A stretch of DNA of 64,000 nucleotides. It comes from Sepioteuthis lessoniana (Eukaryota > Mollusca > Cephalopoda > Myopsida > Loliginidae). The stretch's first letter is position 1, and every line of letters starts with the position of its first letter. The notes under the pieces are model-generated. The model did not search any database. It was not told where the DNA came from and saw only the letters and a list, made by a program, of their open reading frames with translations. Shown piece after piece: positions 31,174-44,559 of this stretch. Position numbers and translations under genes: made by a program. Where the stretch lies: the NCBI GenBank assembly GCA_963585895.1, contig OY757916.1:19629027-19693026 (forward strand), read 5' to 3'.

Positions 31174-31415
31174 GGGGTGTCCTCGTGGTGTAATGGTTAA
31201 AGCGATGGACTGCGGAATCATAGTATGCGAGTTCGTACTCCAGTCACGCTATTACGTTCACTTTCGGACAAATACCCTTGGGAAAGGTATAAACCCCCTT
31301 ATCCTCCCAGCTATGGGTTAAATAGTACCACTACTGTTCTTCTAGGAGAATAGCTTTGGCATTAAATAACCTAAAAAGAGTTGATATGCCATTAAACAAA
31401 GAAACGAAACCAAAC
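31174..31415 (+). repeat. SINE-C with 14-bp target-site duplication
   Basis: Flanked by CAAATTTACTCCAG at 31160-31173 and 31416-31429. Copy A has a single CAAATTTACACCAG near 18379. Best SINE-C in the window. Confidence 0.95.
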
Positions 31416-31799
31416 CAAATTTACTCCAGCAACTTAGCAGAATAAATTTGTTTTATTCATATGAATTCATACAGCAGCAAAAAGTGATCATATCTTCGAT
31501 AGATTTTAAAGCCAAAAAAAAAAATAAAATAAAATAAAAAAAATAAAAAAAATCTAGATATCATTACTAATTTCCGGATCAAGCATTTACTCATCATTCA
31601 ACAAACAAAAAATAATCCGTCTTTTTCTGCCTTATTTACTGAAGTCGACTATTTTAAAGAGAAAATTTCTCTTTAAAAATTAAAAAAAGAATAAACAAAA
31701 ACAATGTCAACTGAATTCAATGTTGACAATATGAATTTCTATGTTTTGAATATTGATATTCATACAGCAACAAAAACTAGATTATTCTCCCTGGTTGCC

Positions 31800-32350
31800 T
31801 GGAACTACAAACCTTTCACTAAACTAAGCTTAGCAAATGACTATGGTTTATCATATCAACTTTAATTGTCTTTTTTTTTTTAAATTTTAAACGTGACTAC
31901 GGGGCCATTGGCCTAATGAGTAGAGGGTTTGCCAGTTTTGCTGCTCTAATGATGACCAAAGTTAAATGACTTTTTAGTAAATATATTATCATTTTTTGAG
32001 GGTCTACATTTAAGCCCGGGTGTTTGCCAATGGTCCAGGAGACCGGGGGGTTCAATCCCAGGCCAAGTCATACCAAAGACTCAAAAAAATGGTACTTGAT
32101 GCTGCCTTGCTAAACACTCAGCATTATAAGGTATTAATCAAAGGTAAAGTGGAGCAATCCAGGGAATGGAGTAGTGCACTCCCCTACACTTCGGTGTAAA
32201 AGCTATTGAAAAGGGAACCTTCGGGTCGCCAACTTTATTTCTACTATACCTTCACAATGATTCACAGAAGGCCTAATGTACAAATTGTTTTTCTTTCCCC
32301 ACCTCTTTTGAATGTTTTATTAGTTTCAAAGTTCAGTTCATGTATATTTA
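31800..32350. repeat. Local duplication unit 3, partial, with SINE-A insert
   Basis: CTTTCACTAAACTAAGCTTA, then AATTTTAAACG, a SINE-A complex (31897-32235), then AATGATTCACAGAAGGCC and GTTTTATTAGTTTCAAA: the same order as the right halves of units 1 and 2. Confidence 0.75.
31897..32235 (+). repeat. SINE-A with a 97-bp internal segment
   Basis: A head piece (GGCCATTGGCCTAATGAG) is followed by the CTAATGATGACCAAAGTTAA segment seen at 11.57 kb, then a second entry into the SINE at GTTTGCCAATGGTCC and a normal body. Confidence 0.85.
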
Positions 32351-32999
32351 ATTTCTTTTCGTTAGATTTGTATATAAACAAATTCAATAATATTTTAAGT
32401 ATTTGTAGATTAAAAGGATAACTCGAAAAAGAACCGTGAAAAATATCCAAACCCCAAATGTTTTGAGAAAGAATGACAGTTGGTTAATATTTTTTTTATA
32501 CCATGCAAACTTATTTACAAAATAAACCATAACTCATTCTAAAATTGTTCAGATCCAATTCAAAAGGGCTTTACTAAATTTTTTGTTTTTATCATTACTA
32601 CTATTATTGAAATGCAGGTTCTTTTCTAAATTCAAACACAAACTATTTTGTAACAGTAATAAAAAAAAAAAAAAGAATTATTTTAATTTTAGAATTTATT
32701 ACAATACATTAGTACCAATTATTTAAACATAATTGCCACTTTCATTATATCATAGTTATTCGAACTCTTCTAAATTGTAAACCTTTGGACTAATTTTGAT
32801 CGAGAAAATATGAAAGTTCATGTATTTTCATACTCAGTTGAGAACCATTCTTGGATTATATTTTATTATTAACAGAAACAAGAGCAATGCAATAAACATA
32901 ATATCAAATTATTTCAAAATAGTAAATATATTTGTATATTATTAAAGAAGAAAAAAAAATGAATTTAGATACCTCTTAGCTGTAATGAATATCACTAAA
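32351..32999. other. AT-rich DNA, nothing recognised
   Basis: No feature supported. Start of the repeat-poor region. Confidence 0.5.
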
Positions 33000-33001
33000 T
33001 A

Positions 33002-33224
33002 GTCTAGGTCAAAAGTTTGCTAGGGTAACCCAAAACTGAACTTTTTTTAGACTTTATTTTTCCAATGAAGGTAACATTAGAGAACAAAAAAAGTTTTGGT
33101 AAATGTACCAAGTTTTGGCCTATTGGCCAAGACTTTTCCCATTCCTCAAATGACACCTGTATAGGAAAGATAAGATCGAAAAAAAGTTCAGCTTCAGGTT
33201 ACCCTTACCACACTTAACCTGGAC
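33002..33224. mobile_element. Palindromic MITE-P, copy 1
   Basis: TA target sites at 33000-33001 and 33225-33226. Ends GTCTAGGTCAAAAG and the reverse of TTAACCTGGAC. The inside folds back: TTTTTCCAATGAAGG versus CACCTGTATAGGAAAG-type arms and TTTTGGTAAA/CAAGTTTTGGCC around the centre. No ORF. Confidence 0.85.
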
Positions 33225-33875
33225 TAAAAGGAAAAAAAAAATAAATGAAATAAATAACAGCTAAGCCATTTCTTTGACTCAACCGTTTCATCATCTATAA
33301 TCACTATTGTCTTTATTTATTCACTTAATTATTATACATTATTACATATTTGTATTTTACTTAATTTTATCTATTTGTTTCATTTCAAATACATTGCTTA
33401 GAGAAAAAAAATAAAAAACAATGTCAACAAAAAAGGTGATAAATGTAATTCAAAAGATTAAAAAATAAAGCTTTTTTTTTGTTTTGTTTTTATAGCAGAG
33501 ACACAACACAGTTGATTCCTGAATATCATCTTTGGCATGCAAAATGTGCAGTAGAAAATATCAATTTTTCTTTATTTTAAAGGAAAAATAAGAAACAGAA
33601 ACAAGGCAAACAAAATTTTTTTTTTCTACAAATGCTTCTCAGCATTAAATAGTTCCATTGTTCCTTTTTTTTTTTAACATTCAGTGAATTTTGTAGTGAG
33701 TGTTTTGATAAAGGTTACACATTTTTTAATCCCACTGAACAGTGAGAATCAAAAACAGTAAATATATCACAATAACAATAAAATTATGTGTATGAAAATC
33801 TGAGATCACAAATACTATACATGAGTATTCAACAAATAAACAGATGTGTGAAGAAATTGAAAAAGGAAGATTATG

Positions 33876-33923
<48 letters not shown>

Positions 33924-34382
33924 AGAGAGAGAGAGAGAGTAGGCAGTGGCTTGTTTATTGGAGTGTTGGGGGAAGAGGAAAGGGTTCATCTACGAAGGCT
34001 TTAGCAAAAAGAAGAGTTTAATGATTAACATAGACATGTATCCAAACGGATTGGAATGAAGGTGATAGCAACAAAAATATTGAGTAGAGAATTTTCCAGA
34101 GATGGTCATAAAAATTGATTCTCTTGGTACTTTAAGGGTGGGGTGGGGGATTGGGCTTCATTTTTTTTTTTCCCTCTTTTTTTTTCCCACATATTTCAGT
34201 TATTTTATACACCTCTAAATCAGCAGAGGCTAAAAATCAGCAGAAATTAAAACAAAAAGACTAAATTTATCTTTTCTGTGCTTGAAAACAACTTTGTTAC
34301 ATAAAATGAAACTATTCTATGAAATTTTTTTTAATTTCCTAAATACAAATCAATCTTTATGAACGGAATATATTTCTAAATA
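33225..34382. other. AT-rich DNA with TA/AG microsatellite
   Basis: (TA)n at 33877-33917 followed by (AG)n at 33922-33939. Otherwise nothing recognised. Confidence 0.6.
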
Positions 34383-34539
34383 GTCTAGTTTAAAAGTGAA
34401 GTAAAGGTAACCTAAAGCCAAACTCTTTTTAGACCTTATTTTTCCAATGCAAGTATCACTGGGGAATGAAAATGAGAAAAGTTTTAGTAAACAGGCCAAA
34501 GCCTGGTCTGTTTACCCTTACCATGCTTTTAAACTGGAC
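34383..34539. mobile_element. Palindromic MITE-P, copy 2 (internally deleted)
   Basis: TA at 34381-34382 and 34540-34541. Ends GTCTAGTTTAAAAGTG and CTTTTAAACTGGAC; centre GGCCAAAGCCTGG. Most of the right arm is missing. Confidence 0.82.
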
Positions 34540-37098
34540 TAAAACAAATCGGTATAAATTATCTAAATTAGATCAAAAAGAGTAAAATTCTACTTTTACT
34601 CTCTTTTTAAGAGAATTTTACCAATATATTTCATGAATCTTTTTTTTCTTTTAAAATAAACCAGATATTTTTAATAACTATTGGTAATTTACTAAAATTA
34701 AGGTTTATAAAAATAAAGATTTATATGTTACAATTTTGTATGTGTGAATTTACAGAATGGAAACAATTTCAAAAGTCACAAGAAAAAAAATTAAATCAAT
34801 CAACAAATAAATAGATAAAGAAAAAATTTTTTTAAAATAGATTGAAATTAAATTTTTAAAATCCACATTCAAAAGGTTTGCTTAAATCTAGAATTTACTT
34901 GAATAGATAGAGATAAGTTTATAGAATTATGTTTCAACTATGTAAGATTATTAATCAAAATCTTTTTTGATAGATGACAATTCAATTTCAACCAGATTGA
35001 GTCTAGAATAGTTTTAATATTCCCCCCACCCCCAAAGAAAAAACAAAAAAAATTCTGCAGTTTTGATTAAAAAAAAAAAAAAAAGATATGCATTTTCCAA
35101 CAAGCTTTTCACTTTTCAAGTAACATTTTCTTTTCATTAACAGCTTATAGTTAAAATTTTAATAGTTTATGATTCATAAGAGTGGGGATTAGATTCTGAG
35201 AAATTTATAATTCTCAATAAAGTTTCTTTTTGTAAAGATTTAACCAGGTTTTCTTTCTTAGGTCAAATATACATATTAAGTAAAAATTAAAACAAAAATT
35301 ATAAATAGAATTCAATTCAGAGAGAAAGCCGTCTGCCCAGAATTGACAAATCAAGTGATAGACATAATCATATATCATTTATTCTAGAAAATTGTTCAAT
35401 TTATTAATTTTTTTATAGAAAATTAGTGCCAAAATAATTTTACTCCGAATGTTCCCGTATTTATAAACTTTCTTTTTAAAGATGATGTCAAAGAACGTGT
35501 TTAACCTATTAAAAAACATGAAAAGATAATCGACATAAGATATTATAGAATCTTATGTTTGGGTATGTGTGGGGGGGTGCTATGCCTCGTTGGGCATCTC
35601 AACTTTTACTATCTTCTCACAAAAAAAAATCTTTTTTGCAGAATATATACACTATTAATGCAATATTTATATACAGATCAAATTCTGTTAAGTTATCCAA
35701 TAGTTTCCAAAAAAGCCCTCTCAATTTATTTCTGAAATATTTAATCTAAACTTTTTGGACACTTTTGCTATTTTTTATCTTATTAAACAACAATTTGTCC
35801 CCAAAATATATTAATCTATTAGCAAAAAAATCCAATTAGTTAAAAGATTTTGTTTTTGAAATGAGTCGTTCAATTTGAGCATCCAAAGAGGATATCATTA
35901 ATTTACATTTAGTATTAATATACTTTATATTAGCTATTTAACTATTTCACTAGATTTTCCATTGATTTTGTTTGTACTTCCCCTAATCTTAAAGTGACTG
36001 ACCAACTATTCTATTCAATGATATAGAGAAAGTCAAACGTCCTTGAAAATCACAAAAGAATTCTTTTTGGTTTTATAAATCATGTAACAAATGTATTATT
36101 CAATTCTTAATGTTTAGTGAACAGAATATTGTAGGTGATCATGTCAAACACCATTTCTAAATATTCCATCAATGTAATGCCTTATGTGTGTGTGAATTAA
36201 CATACAGATTTTGATTCTTTTTTCATTTATTTAAAAAGCATAAAAAAAGATTTTTTTAAAAAATGGAAAAATATCAAAATATCATGTTAAATATATCCCA
36301 AGAAAAAAGATTTAATTTTTTTTCTTTCTTCTTAAAGTTCTCAATACAAAGAGTAATAGTTAAGATATTTGACTTCTGCTTTAAGATCCTTAAAAAAAAA
36401 TAATTAAAATGAAGTGATAAATCTTAAATTGTTGGATAATTCTAATTAAAAAAAAAAATGATTCCCGAAAATCAATAGAAACAATTTATTTTAATTTTTG
36501 TAAGTATACTCATAAAATATAAATCAACAAAATATCAAATAATTCACCAATACATGATTTAAAAAAAAAAAAAAAAAAGCATATACCAACTGTATATTAA
36601 AATAAAACAACTTTGAATTAGGAAAGGGCACAGATTTCTTAATATTTAGTAACTCTGGGCATTTTTTTGATTTTTTTTTTCTTTTTTGAGTTGTTACCAA
36701 GTTTAAATTCTCAAATAATTTTTAGCACATAGAGAAGCAAACTTGTGCACATAAAGCATTTTTTTGCCTTTTTCCAAACTTAAACAATTGTAACTCTCAT
36801 TGTATGTATAATAAACACAATCATAAACAGGAACACACACACACACACACAAATCACATAAATTCATAGTTGTACATTTTACAAAATAAATTTTTGGGGC
36901 CAATCCAAAATATAGACGGAAAAATTTTGGATTAATGAAATGAAATTTGACTATCTTTTGTCGTTGTCAAAGATCTTCCCATTTTTTTTTTTTAAAGGCA
37001 CAAACATTTACCCATATTCATTTCAAGCCTTTTAAAAAAAAAAAAAAACATATGGATAAATACGAACAAAATGTGGCCTAATATTATCAAATTGTAAA
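34540..37098. other. Repeat-poor AT-rich DNA
   Basis: No gene recognised. 35385-35495 is the second copy of the diverged repeat at 21590-21712. Confidence 0.5.
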
Positions 37099-37347
37099 TG
37101 ATTTAATCTGGTTTCTTTGTTTAATGGCATATCAACCTTTGTGAGTTATTTAATGCCAAGTCCATCCCTGGAGAAGAACAATAATGGTATTATTTAACCC
37201 ATAGCTGGGGGGGAGTAAGAGGGTTCATATCTCTTCCAAAGGGCATTAGTCTGAAAGTGAACGTAATAGCACGACTGGAGTTCAAACTTGCTTATTACAA
37301 TATAGCAATCCAGCATGTTAGCCACTACGCCATAGGGACTCTACCCC
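37099..37347 (-). repeat. SINE-C with 12-bp target-site duplication
   Basis: Flanked by TCAAATTGTAAA at 37087-37098 and 37348-37359. Tail ATGGCATATCAACCTTTGTG first, head CACTACGCCATAGGGAC last. The body is more diverged than in other copies. Confidence 0.92.
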
Positions 37348-38309
37348 TCAAATTGTAAAAAGAGACTTATTAATCCAAAATTTCTAGTTTCTTTTAAATC
37401 TGAATTATTCTTTTCAAAATAGGAAATTATCTAAATAGGAATCATCACAAAAAAGAAAAGTCTACAATTTTTAACATTTTGTCGTTTAGATCAGCGCTAC
37501 TCAAAATGGTAATATACATACAAGTACTGGTACATAAGTCGTTTACTGTCGGTACGTGGCAAGTTTCCAGTTTCACATTATCATAATAATATAAACATAT
37601 AATGCAAAAATGAAAATACATAAAATTTATCTGTATTGTTAAATACTTTTTTTCTTTTCACATGCTACGATACAATACAACAGATAGAAATACTTGAGAC
37701 TCAATCATAATAATATGGCACAAATATGATATAGGTCCATTGCACATTGGAAAAATATCCTGTCAGTATGCCATATCAGATAGTTTGAGAAGCACCAATT
37801 TAGATGACTTTAGTTGGTTGGGTTCAATTTATTCATGATGAAGTCTTAATTCAAAAGATCAATCCACAGTTTGAGGAGAAAAATTATGAAGAAGGTAAAA
37901 CACAAAAAAGTATTTGACAGGTTTGAAGAAAACAAAAAATAAAACAAAACAAATTATGCTACAAAAAAATACACTGAAAGATGATAAATAACAAAAGAAT
38001 CTCTCAACTAAGACACTTACTTAATCAGAAGTCTTTACAGAAATAGAATTTTCAAGAAAGAATTCATTTTTATATTCCTACAAATATGATTTATAAAGAC
38101 GAACTGAATTTCAAATCACAATCTAAATGATTCTCAAGTATATTCTAAGATTCAATAAATAAATGAAACCAATCTTTGAATATGTAAGTTTTTTTTTCAA
38201 CAAAAACATTTTTAAAATCATAAATAAGGTATTTCCTTCAAAAAGTATCTTACACTTTATTAGACATATCTACTTTGTAAAATTGTTTCATGTATAAAAT
38301 CTTATTATG
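37348..38309. other. AT-rich DNA, nothing recognised
   Basis: No feature supported. Confidence 0.5.
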
Positions 38310-38459
38310 AGGTCAGTTTAAAAAAGTAATGAGAATTATGATTTAATATTTCAGGTTGGCAACCTTGATAGATCATCAGCTGATCAATATTGAAAACATG
38401 TTTGCTTCTCTGAAATCACATTCAACAGAGTAATCTCAGATTATTCCAAACATGTCTGG

Positions 38460-38805
38460 TTAAACATGTTATGAAAATGGAACAGAAGAATATCAAGCCC
38501 CCTATCACATCACAATCTCTATGAATGAGTTTTTAGCCAAAAAGAATATCCCTGTGGTACCACAACCTCCTTACTCCCCTGATTAGAATCCTGGTGACTA
38601 TTTCTTGTTACTAAAAATCAAAACCCACTTCTATGGTGGCTATTTGGGAACTGTTGAGAACATGCAATATGATATGATGAACCAACTGAAGGCAGTATCA
38701 GTTGAAGACACCTAGCACTGCTGTTTCTACATTTTTCTTTTTTCTCTTGGGAAGCCAGTGACAATTTTAAAGGAAATGAATTTGATTTGTAATTAAGTTT
38801 CAAAA
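38460..38805 (+). pseudogene. Mariner transposase C-terminal relic
   Basis: One frame gives YHITISMNEFLAKKNIPVV, PQPPYSPD, a TAG stop at 38584-38586, then NPGDYFLLLKIKTHFYGG (last catalytic Asp in GDYF) and GTVENMQ...LKAVSVED. It belongs to a mariner subgroup different from the 9.1-kb element. No TIRs were recognised. The first part of the gene is absent. Confidence 0.82.
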
Positions 38806-39699
38806 ACTTTTTTTTTTATTCAATTTCATTGTTTTCTTGGTAGTCTTTCTATATTTCAATTAATAACACTGCTAAACTAATAAAATGTTTTCTTTTTTAA
38901 AACCACAAATTAAGAAAGATAAATATTTTTCAAACTTAAAAATCTGAGAATATAATGATATAAATAATTATAAAACTTATTTCTAAGAATTCTCTTTAAA
39001 TTCAGAAACAAAAAATTAAAAAAAAAAACCCACAAATAAAATGTTTTTGTTTAAAGAATAGAAATTGACTGAACAAAAGAACATTATTTGATAGTTGTTA
39101 TTATTCTTAGGATAATAGATTTTGATTATCCAAAACTATTTTGAATATTAAATAAGAGGAAGTTTCACTTTTTAAGACAAAAATAATAATAATAGCCAAC
39201 ACACACATACATACACACACAAAATGCAAAACAATGCAGGACATTTGATTTTTATGGGTAGGTTTTACCAGTCTGGCTTGATAGGTCAATAAACAAATGA
39301 TAAAAAAAAGAAAAAGTCGTCTCAAGCACAGAAAATGTAAATCTAGTAGTTGGTTGGACCAATAACTCTTAAAAGGTACATTTATAATATAGACTATATT
39401 TATTTACATTACTGCAGTGATATCCTAAGATGGCAGAAAAATAAATGTTCTCCAACACAAAAAAAAAGGAAGAAAAAAAAAGGGATATTCATATGCATTT
39501 ATCCAGGCAAGAAAACCAAGTGATGGATCAGGTCCTTGAAGACAATCCATGATAGAATTGAATATACAAAAAAAGTTATAAAAAGGAGGAAAAAGTGGCT
39601 ATGACAAGAAATGGTAATTGATAATATGAAAAAGTTTATGCTAATATATATTTCTAAGTGAGAAATATTCTATATGAAATTTAAAATCTATGGTTATTA
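38806..39699. other. AT-rich DNA, nothing recognised
   Basis: No feature supported beyond homopolymers and a short CA-rich tract near 39200. Confidence 0.5.
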
Positions 39700-39937
39700 G
39701 TTCAAGTTAAAAGTGCAGTAGGGGTAATCTGAAGCTAAACTTTTTAGACCTTATTTTTCCAATACAACTACCATTGGGGAACAACAAAATTTTGGTAAAC
39801 AAGCCAAAGTCAGGCCCATTTACTAAAGCCTTTGTTTCCCCACCACCACCACCACCACCCAATGATACCTGCATTGTAAAAATAAAATCTAAAAATGTTT
39901 GTCTTCAGATTACCCATATTTTGCTTTTAACCTAGAC
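39700..39937. mobile_element. Palindromic MITE-P, copy 3
   Basis: TA at 39698-39699 and 39938-39939. Ends TTCAAGTTAAAAGTG and GCTTTTAACCTAGAC. Arms TTTTTCCAATACAACTACC and AATGATACCTGCATTG are partly complementary. A (CAC)n tract at 39841-39858 lies near the centre of the right arm. Confidence 0.85.
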
Positions 39938-39939
39938 TA

Positions 39940-41243
39940 TATCCACTGCCTCTATTTCTTTAATAAAAGCATAAAAATAAATTATTTTTAAAAGAAAAAA
40001 AATATTGCTAAGTTCGTTTTTTTGGGGTTTTTTTTTAATAAGCTGGGTATTTATATCTGAGTTTTGTGCCTCATAGACTTACAATTTAAACCAAGTTTAT
40101 GGCATATTTCTTTGTTTTTATTTTTCAAATCCGCCTTTTGAGTTTATACAGTATTTTAAAGATCTGGACCCAATTGCTCTAAGCAGTTCAAATAAGCACA
40201 GATCAATCTTAAGATTAAAGATTATAATGAAAAGATAAGTGTCATTTAAGGTTATGATTATATAAAACTCAAATGATTTTGAACAGGCTTTCTTGTTTCA
40301 AAATTCTGAAAGGAAAAAATAAACAAATAAAATGTATATATACTAAGATGCAAGTAATCTAAAATTATTTCATTTTGGATTAAGTTGAAATATTTAAAAA
40401 ATAAAAATCACTAAAAGTCAATTATTTGTATTGAGAAAAAAATTAGAAAAACTGGTGCTGGGATAATTTTTACCTGCCAGACATGCAGGATTTTAACAAT
40501 GACAAAAGAACTCCGAATATGTAATGATACAATAATTTTGATTATGATAATTGACTGTTTACTAAAATTAATTAAAGAAATTTTAATTGAAATATTTTAA
40601 AAAATTTAAAGCATAATATTAAATGCAATTTCTATATAAAATACATTTTTTAATGTAAATTTAAAACACATGAAAGAAAAATGAAAAATAAGCAAAGAAA
40701 ACTTAAAAGAAAAAAAAATATTGTATTTTAAAATTTGATATTTCCATATATAGTTTCATTAAATAAAGAATCAAAATGCTAAAAATGTTTGTTAAAAAAT
40801 AAAATGAAAAACTTTTTAAAATCTTGAATTTTGGATAATAAAATCAAAACATCACTCATGCTTTGCTTTTTTTTTCTTTTACAAATATTTCCTTCATATT
40901 AATTTCAGTTGGCCCTTTATCACAATTCTGCAGCTTATTTTAGCCATCATTAAGCAAGAGGTTGAAAAATAAAGAACTGATTTCTGGTACAGTGGCTGTT
41001 TTATTAAAAGTTTTCTAAGAGATACTAGTCTCACCAGAGACTTATTTTAATAAACACTGCTTCCTGATAACCATAGAACAATAATCTGAGAGTTATGATT
41101 TTTAAAAGAAGCAACCGAAATTAAAACGAAAGAATTTTTAATAAAAATAATTTACAATACTTCATCTACAAAATTAAAAAATTTAAATCAAAACATTCTT
41201 TAAATAATGAACATTTTTCTAAACAATAAGCATAAATTTTTGC
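39940..41243. other. AT-rich DNA, nothing recognised
   Basis: No feature supported. Confidence 0.5.
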
Positions 41244-41262
41244 TTACGTTATTTAGTAGACA

Positions 41263-41527
41263 TTTAGTACCGGACATTGGCCTAGCGGTTAGAGTGTTCG
41301 CCAATGGCCCAGGAGACCTGGGTTCAGTCCCAGGTCGAGTCATACCAAAGACTCAAAAAATGGTACTTGATGCCTCCTTGCTTAACACTCAGCATTATAA
41401 GGTACGGATCAAGGGTAAAGTAGAGCAATCCAGGGAAGGAGTAGCGCTCTCCCCTACACCTTGGTGTAGTAGCTATCGAAAAGGGAGCCTTCGGGTTACC
41501 CTCGACTAAAGGGAGACAACTTTACTT
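41263..41527 (+). repeat. SINE-A reference copy, 19-bp target-site duplication
   Basis: Flanked by TTACGTTATTTAGTAGACA at 41244-41262 and 41528-41546, an exact 19-bp duplication. The head has a canonical A box (TGGCCTAGCGG) and B box GGTTCAGTCCC, both pol III internal promoter elements. The tail ends CAACTTTACTT. The exact duplication suggests one of the younger insertions here. Confidence 0.97.
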
Positions 41528-41546
41528 TTACGTTATTTAGTAGACA

Positions 41547-44215
41547 AATTTACAGAATATATTTAGGTATATAGATATATGCACAGAAAGACACAAATTC
41601 TATAGCCTAAAAGATTATGTCGCTTGACTTCTAATAAGTGACCAACTAGACATAAATAAGTGCTACTTAGAAAAATCAAAATTCAGATCAGTTCTACATG
41701 TAAAATAAGTCAAAACAAGTTAACAAGAGACTGAAGGAAAATTTCTTTTACTTTTGTTTTTTTTTTTTTAAATTGAAATGCTCAAAAGAGGGGAATGAGT
41801 TGAAGATTTGCATGAGGGGAAAAGGTTATTGCTACAGTTTGGTAACAGTAAACATTTTGGCACAAAAGATTTTTAGATGCTAAAAGAGTTTTTGAAAGTA
41901 CTTTAACATATTTCTGAATGTCAAAAATATTTAAAATATAAGTTCAGGAGAAATTAAAGCAATTTTCTTTTTAATTAAAGAAAAAAATGTATATGATAAA
42001 AAATTGATTCGTAAATTAACATTTTTGGATTCCAATTTGGACTAAAATCTTTACCTCCACTTTTCTTTTTTTCTAAATTTGATGTCAGCTGACATTCAAA
42101 GTGACTATGGATTTCACGTTCGGACAAACACAATGTGTGTGCATCTTTATGTAGTTAGCGTACATTCATAATACTAGTTTCTGTTTAATCATTAAAAAAC
42201 ATTCACTCTGGCCAAATAGGTGATTAATTGAGGACCCTAAGAAATATAAAATTAATCTTTCATGGCTCCAGAGCCTTTGAAATACATTCTGCCATTTGAT
42301 TAAAAAAAAGTGATAGTTTTTAATGATTACATTACTTTTTCAGCATCACAATTTGTGTAAACTCCATACTCTTAATTTGCCAAAATTTCATAAGCACACA
42401 ACTAAAATACAAGAAGTTAAAATAAAAATCAATAGCATATCATTTATTATTTAACTATTTTAAATTTAAGTCCACATATGAATGCTCCTTTTATTCACAG
42501 TTTTTATATATATTAGAGAGTTACCTGATTTGCCTGCGTCCAAGATGTGTACATAAACATATACAAGGATATATCATAGCCTATTCCATCATTCAAGATA
42601 GCGAAATATAAATAAGTCATGAAATATCAGAAAAATTCAATTATCGGATTATCATAATCAGATTGTATGAACCAAATGGTTTTTTTTTGGTGGGGAGGGA
42701 TGAAACAAAACTGTAAATGAATAAAAGTGGACATAAAACATGAACAATATCCCACAACATTTTTCATTTCTGGAAAAAAAAAATCTCTTAAAATAAACAA
42801 AATTATTATCATGATTATCAAAGAAGGAATTATTTTTAAGAAAAAAATTTGCTAATGTTACACACTTGAAAAACTGATAGCATTTTATGATGAAATATTC
42901 ATTTTTCTACAAGAGTGAAACTTATTCAATACTAAAGATAAAAAAAAACGAACTGAGACATAAATAACAGAAAAGAGAAACAAAAAGATTTAGAAAAAGA
43001 AAATTTATAACAAATGTTTTAAAAAAATAAAATTAAGCACAAATATTGTAAAAAATTTTGATACCTCAAAAGTATAAAATATTTAGTATTGCAACTAAAG
43101 TAATTTAAAAAAAAAAAAAGAAAAAGAATGACAATGTTTGGGACAAATTTTATCAAATGATGCAAAATTTAAATGGATTTTGATTGAATAAATAAGATTA
43201 ATGATGGTTAATGAGAGGAATTTATTTCTTAAATTTTACATAGTAAAATTCTAAGGATTTATTTTCATTGAAATATGCTTTATATTTTGTCAATTTTAAA
43301 AGCCAAATTTTCATATGAGCCAAGTCAAATAAAAATCTGATTTTTTTAAAAGTCTAACAACAACTATATAAATGCTATATTAGTGAAACATAAAAATGAA
43401 AGAAGAAAATGAAACCTTTTCTTACAGTATGAAATCTAAATTGCATTTATCCTTTTTAAAAAGGATCACAAATTCTTTTCTAATTGTGAAAAATTTTCTG
43501 GAAATATCTGAAAATAAAACAATGGATTAAATCACCAGATAAATACATAAAGTATAAGTCATTTAGTTAAAAGGAGACTAATTTTTATTGAAAGTAAAGT
43601 TTATCAATTTCTTTTTTTTTTCTTTTCAAACCATTCGTTCAGTTAGTGATTTAGTTTATAATTCGTATTGTATGAAGAACAAAAATTTTACTTCCAGTTA
43701 TCTTATTTAAATATTTTTGAGTTGTAAATAAGTTATTGAATGTTTTTAAAATCTAGAATTAAATTTTTTAAAATGTATTTTATAAAATGTAAAAAAAAAA
43801 AAAATATATCTTTATTATTATGAATATATTCCATTCAATACAAGTCTTGCATTCAGATTAATGTTTTATGTTAACATTAATCTAAAAATAAGACTCATAT
43901 CAATACATTGAAATAAAGGACAAACTGTATTTGTTTGGTGAAGGTTATCAAATAACAACTGAACTGAGAATGGAGAAGAGTTATTATAGAACATATTCTA
44001 ACTTATCCTGGTCATAAAAACAATCACTTTAACACACACACACACACACACGGAACAGTCCTATACAGTGTATAGTTATGGACATTTTCTCCTCACTATT
44101 TTTAATTTTGATTAAATTGAATAAACTAAATTAGAGATTTTTTAAAACAAACTATACTATTATTTTTATGACTTAATAAAAAAAAAATGTAAGGATATAA
44201 TCCGCTAACAATATA
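41547..44215. other. Repeat-poor A-rich DNA
   Basis: No gene recognised. Contains a perfect small hairpin AGATTAATGTT...AACATTAATCT near 43855-43885 and many A runs. Confidence 0.5.
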
Positions 44216-44559
44216 TGAGAAAAATAAGTGGATAAACCAAAACACCGACAACAGATTTAGCAATGATATTTCATCTTCATTTTAATAAGACTTCATCAGA
44301 ATGACGCATTTGTTTTTTTGTTTTTAAAAGTCCAGCATAAGAGGAAATAGATGAATAAAAATAAAAAGGAGGGGGTCATAAGAAGGAGAGGCCATTTTAC
44401 TTTTATTTATCTATTTTGTCCTATGCTGAACTTTACAACCCCCACCCAAAAAAAAAAACCATCATTCTGATGAAGTCTTTCTAAAATATAGATAAAATAT
44501 GATTGGTAAATCTGTTGTCTGTGTTTTGGTTCATCCACTTTTCCACTTATTTTTCTCAT
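44216..44559. mobile_element. Foldback element with ~150-bp arms
   Basis: Left arm 44216-44350 is the reverse complement of 44395-44559: TGAGAAAAATAAGTGG, AACCAAAACAC, ACAACAGATTTA, GACTTCATCAGAATGA and CAGCATA blocks. Loop at 44351-44394. A few indels distinguish the arms. The arms carry a TCTGATGAAGTCTTTC motif. Confidence 0.87.

Larger units (their letters stand above)
29760..31740. repeat. Segmental duplication, copy B (matches 16890-18660)
   Basis: Collinear with copy A apart from insertions. Contains SINE-C (29935), SINE-B (30753) and SINE-C (31174); lacks the LTR and SINE-A of copy A. Confidence 0.85.

Noticed and set aside
41268-41340. Possible tRNA gene with canonical A and B boxes
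   Set aside because: Head of SINE-A, inside a 19-bp target-site duplication.
41207-41509. 100-codon open frame on the + strand
   Set aside because: It is the SINE-A at 41263-41527; the same peptide pattern appears at every SINE-A copy (2.9, 5.3, 13.3, 21.1 kb).
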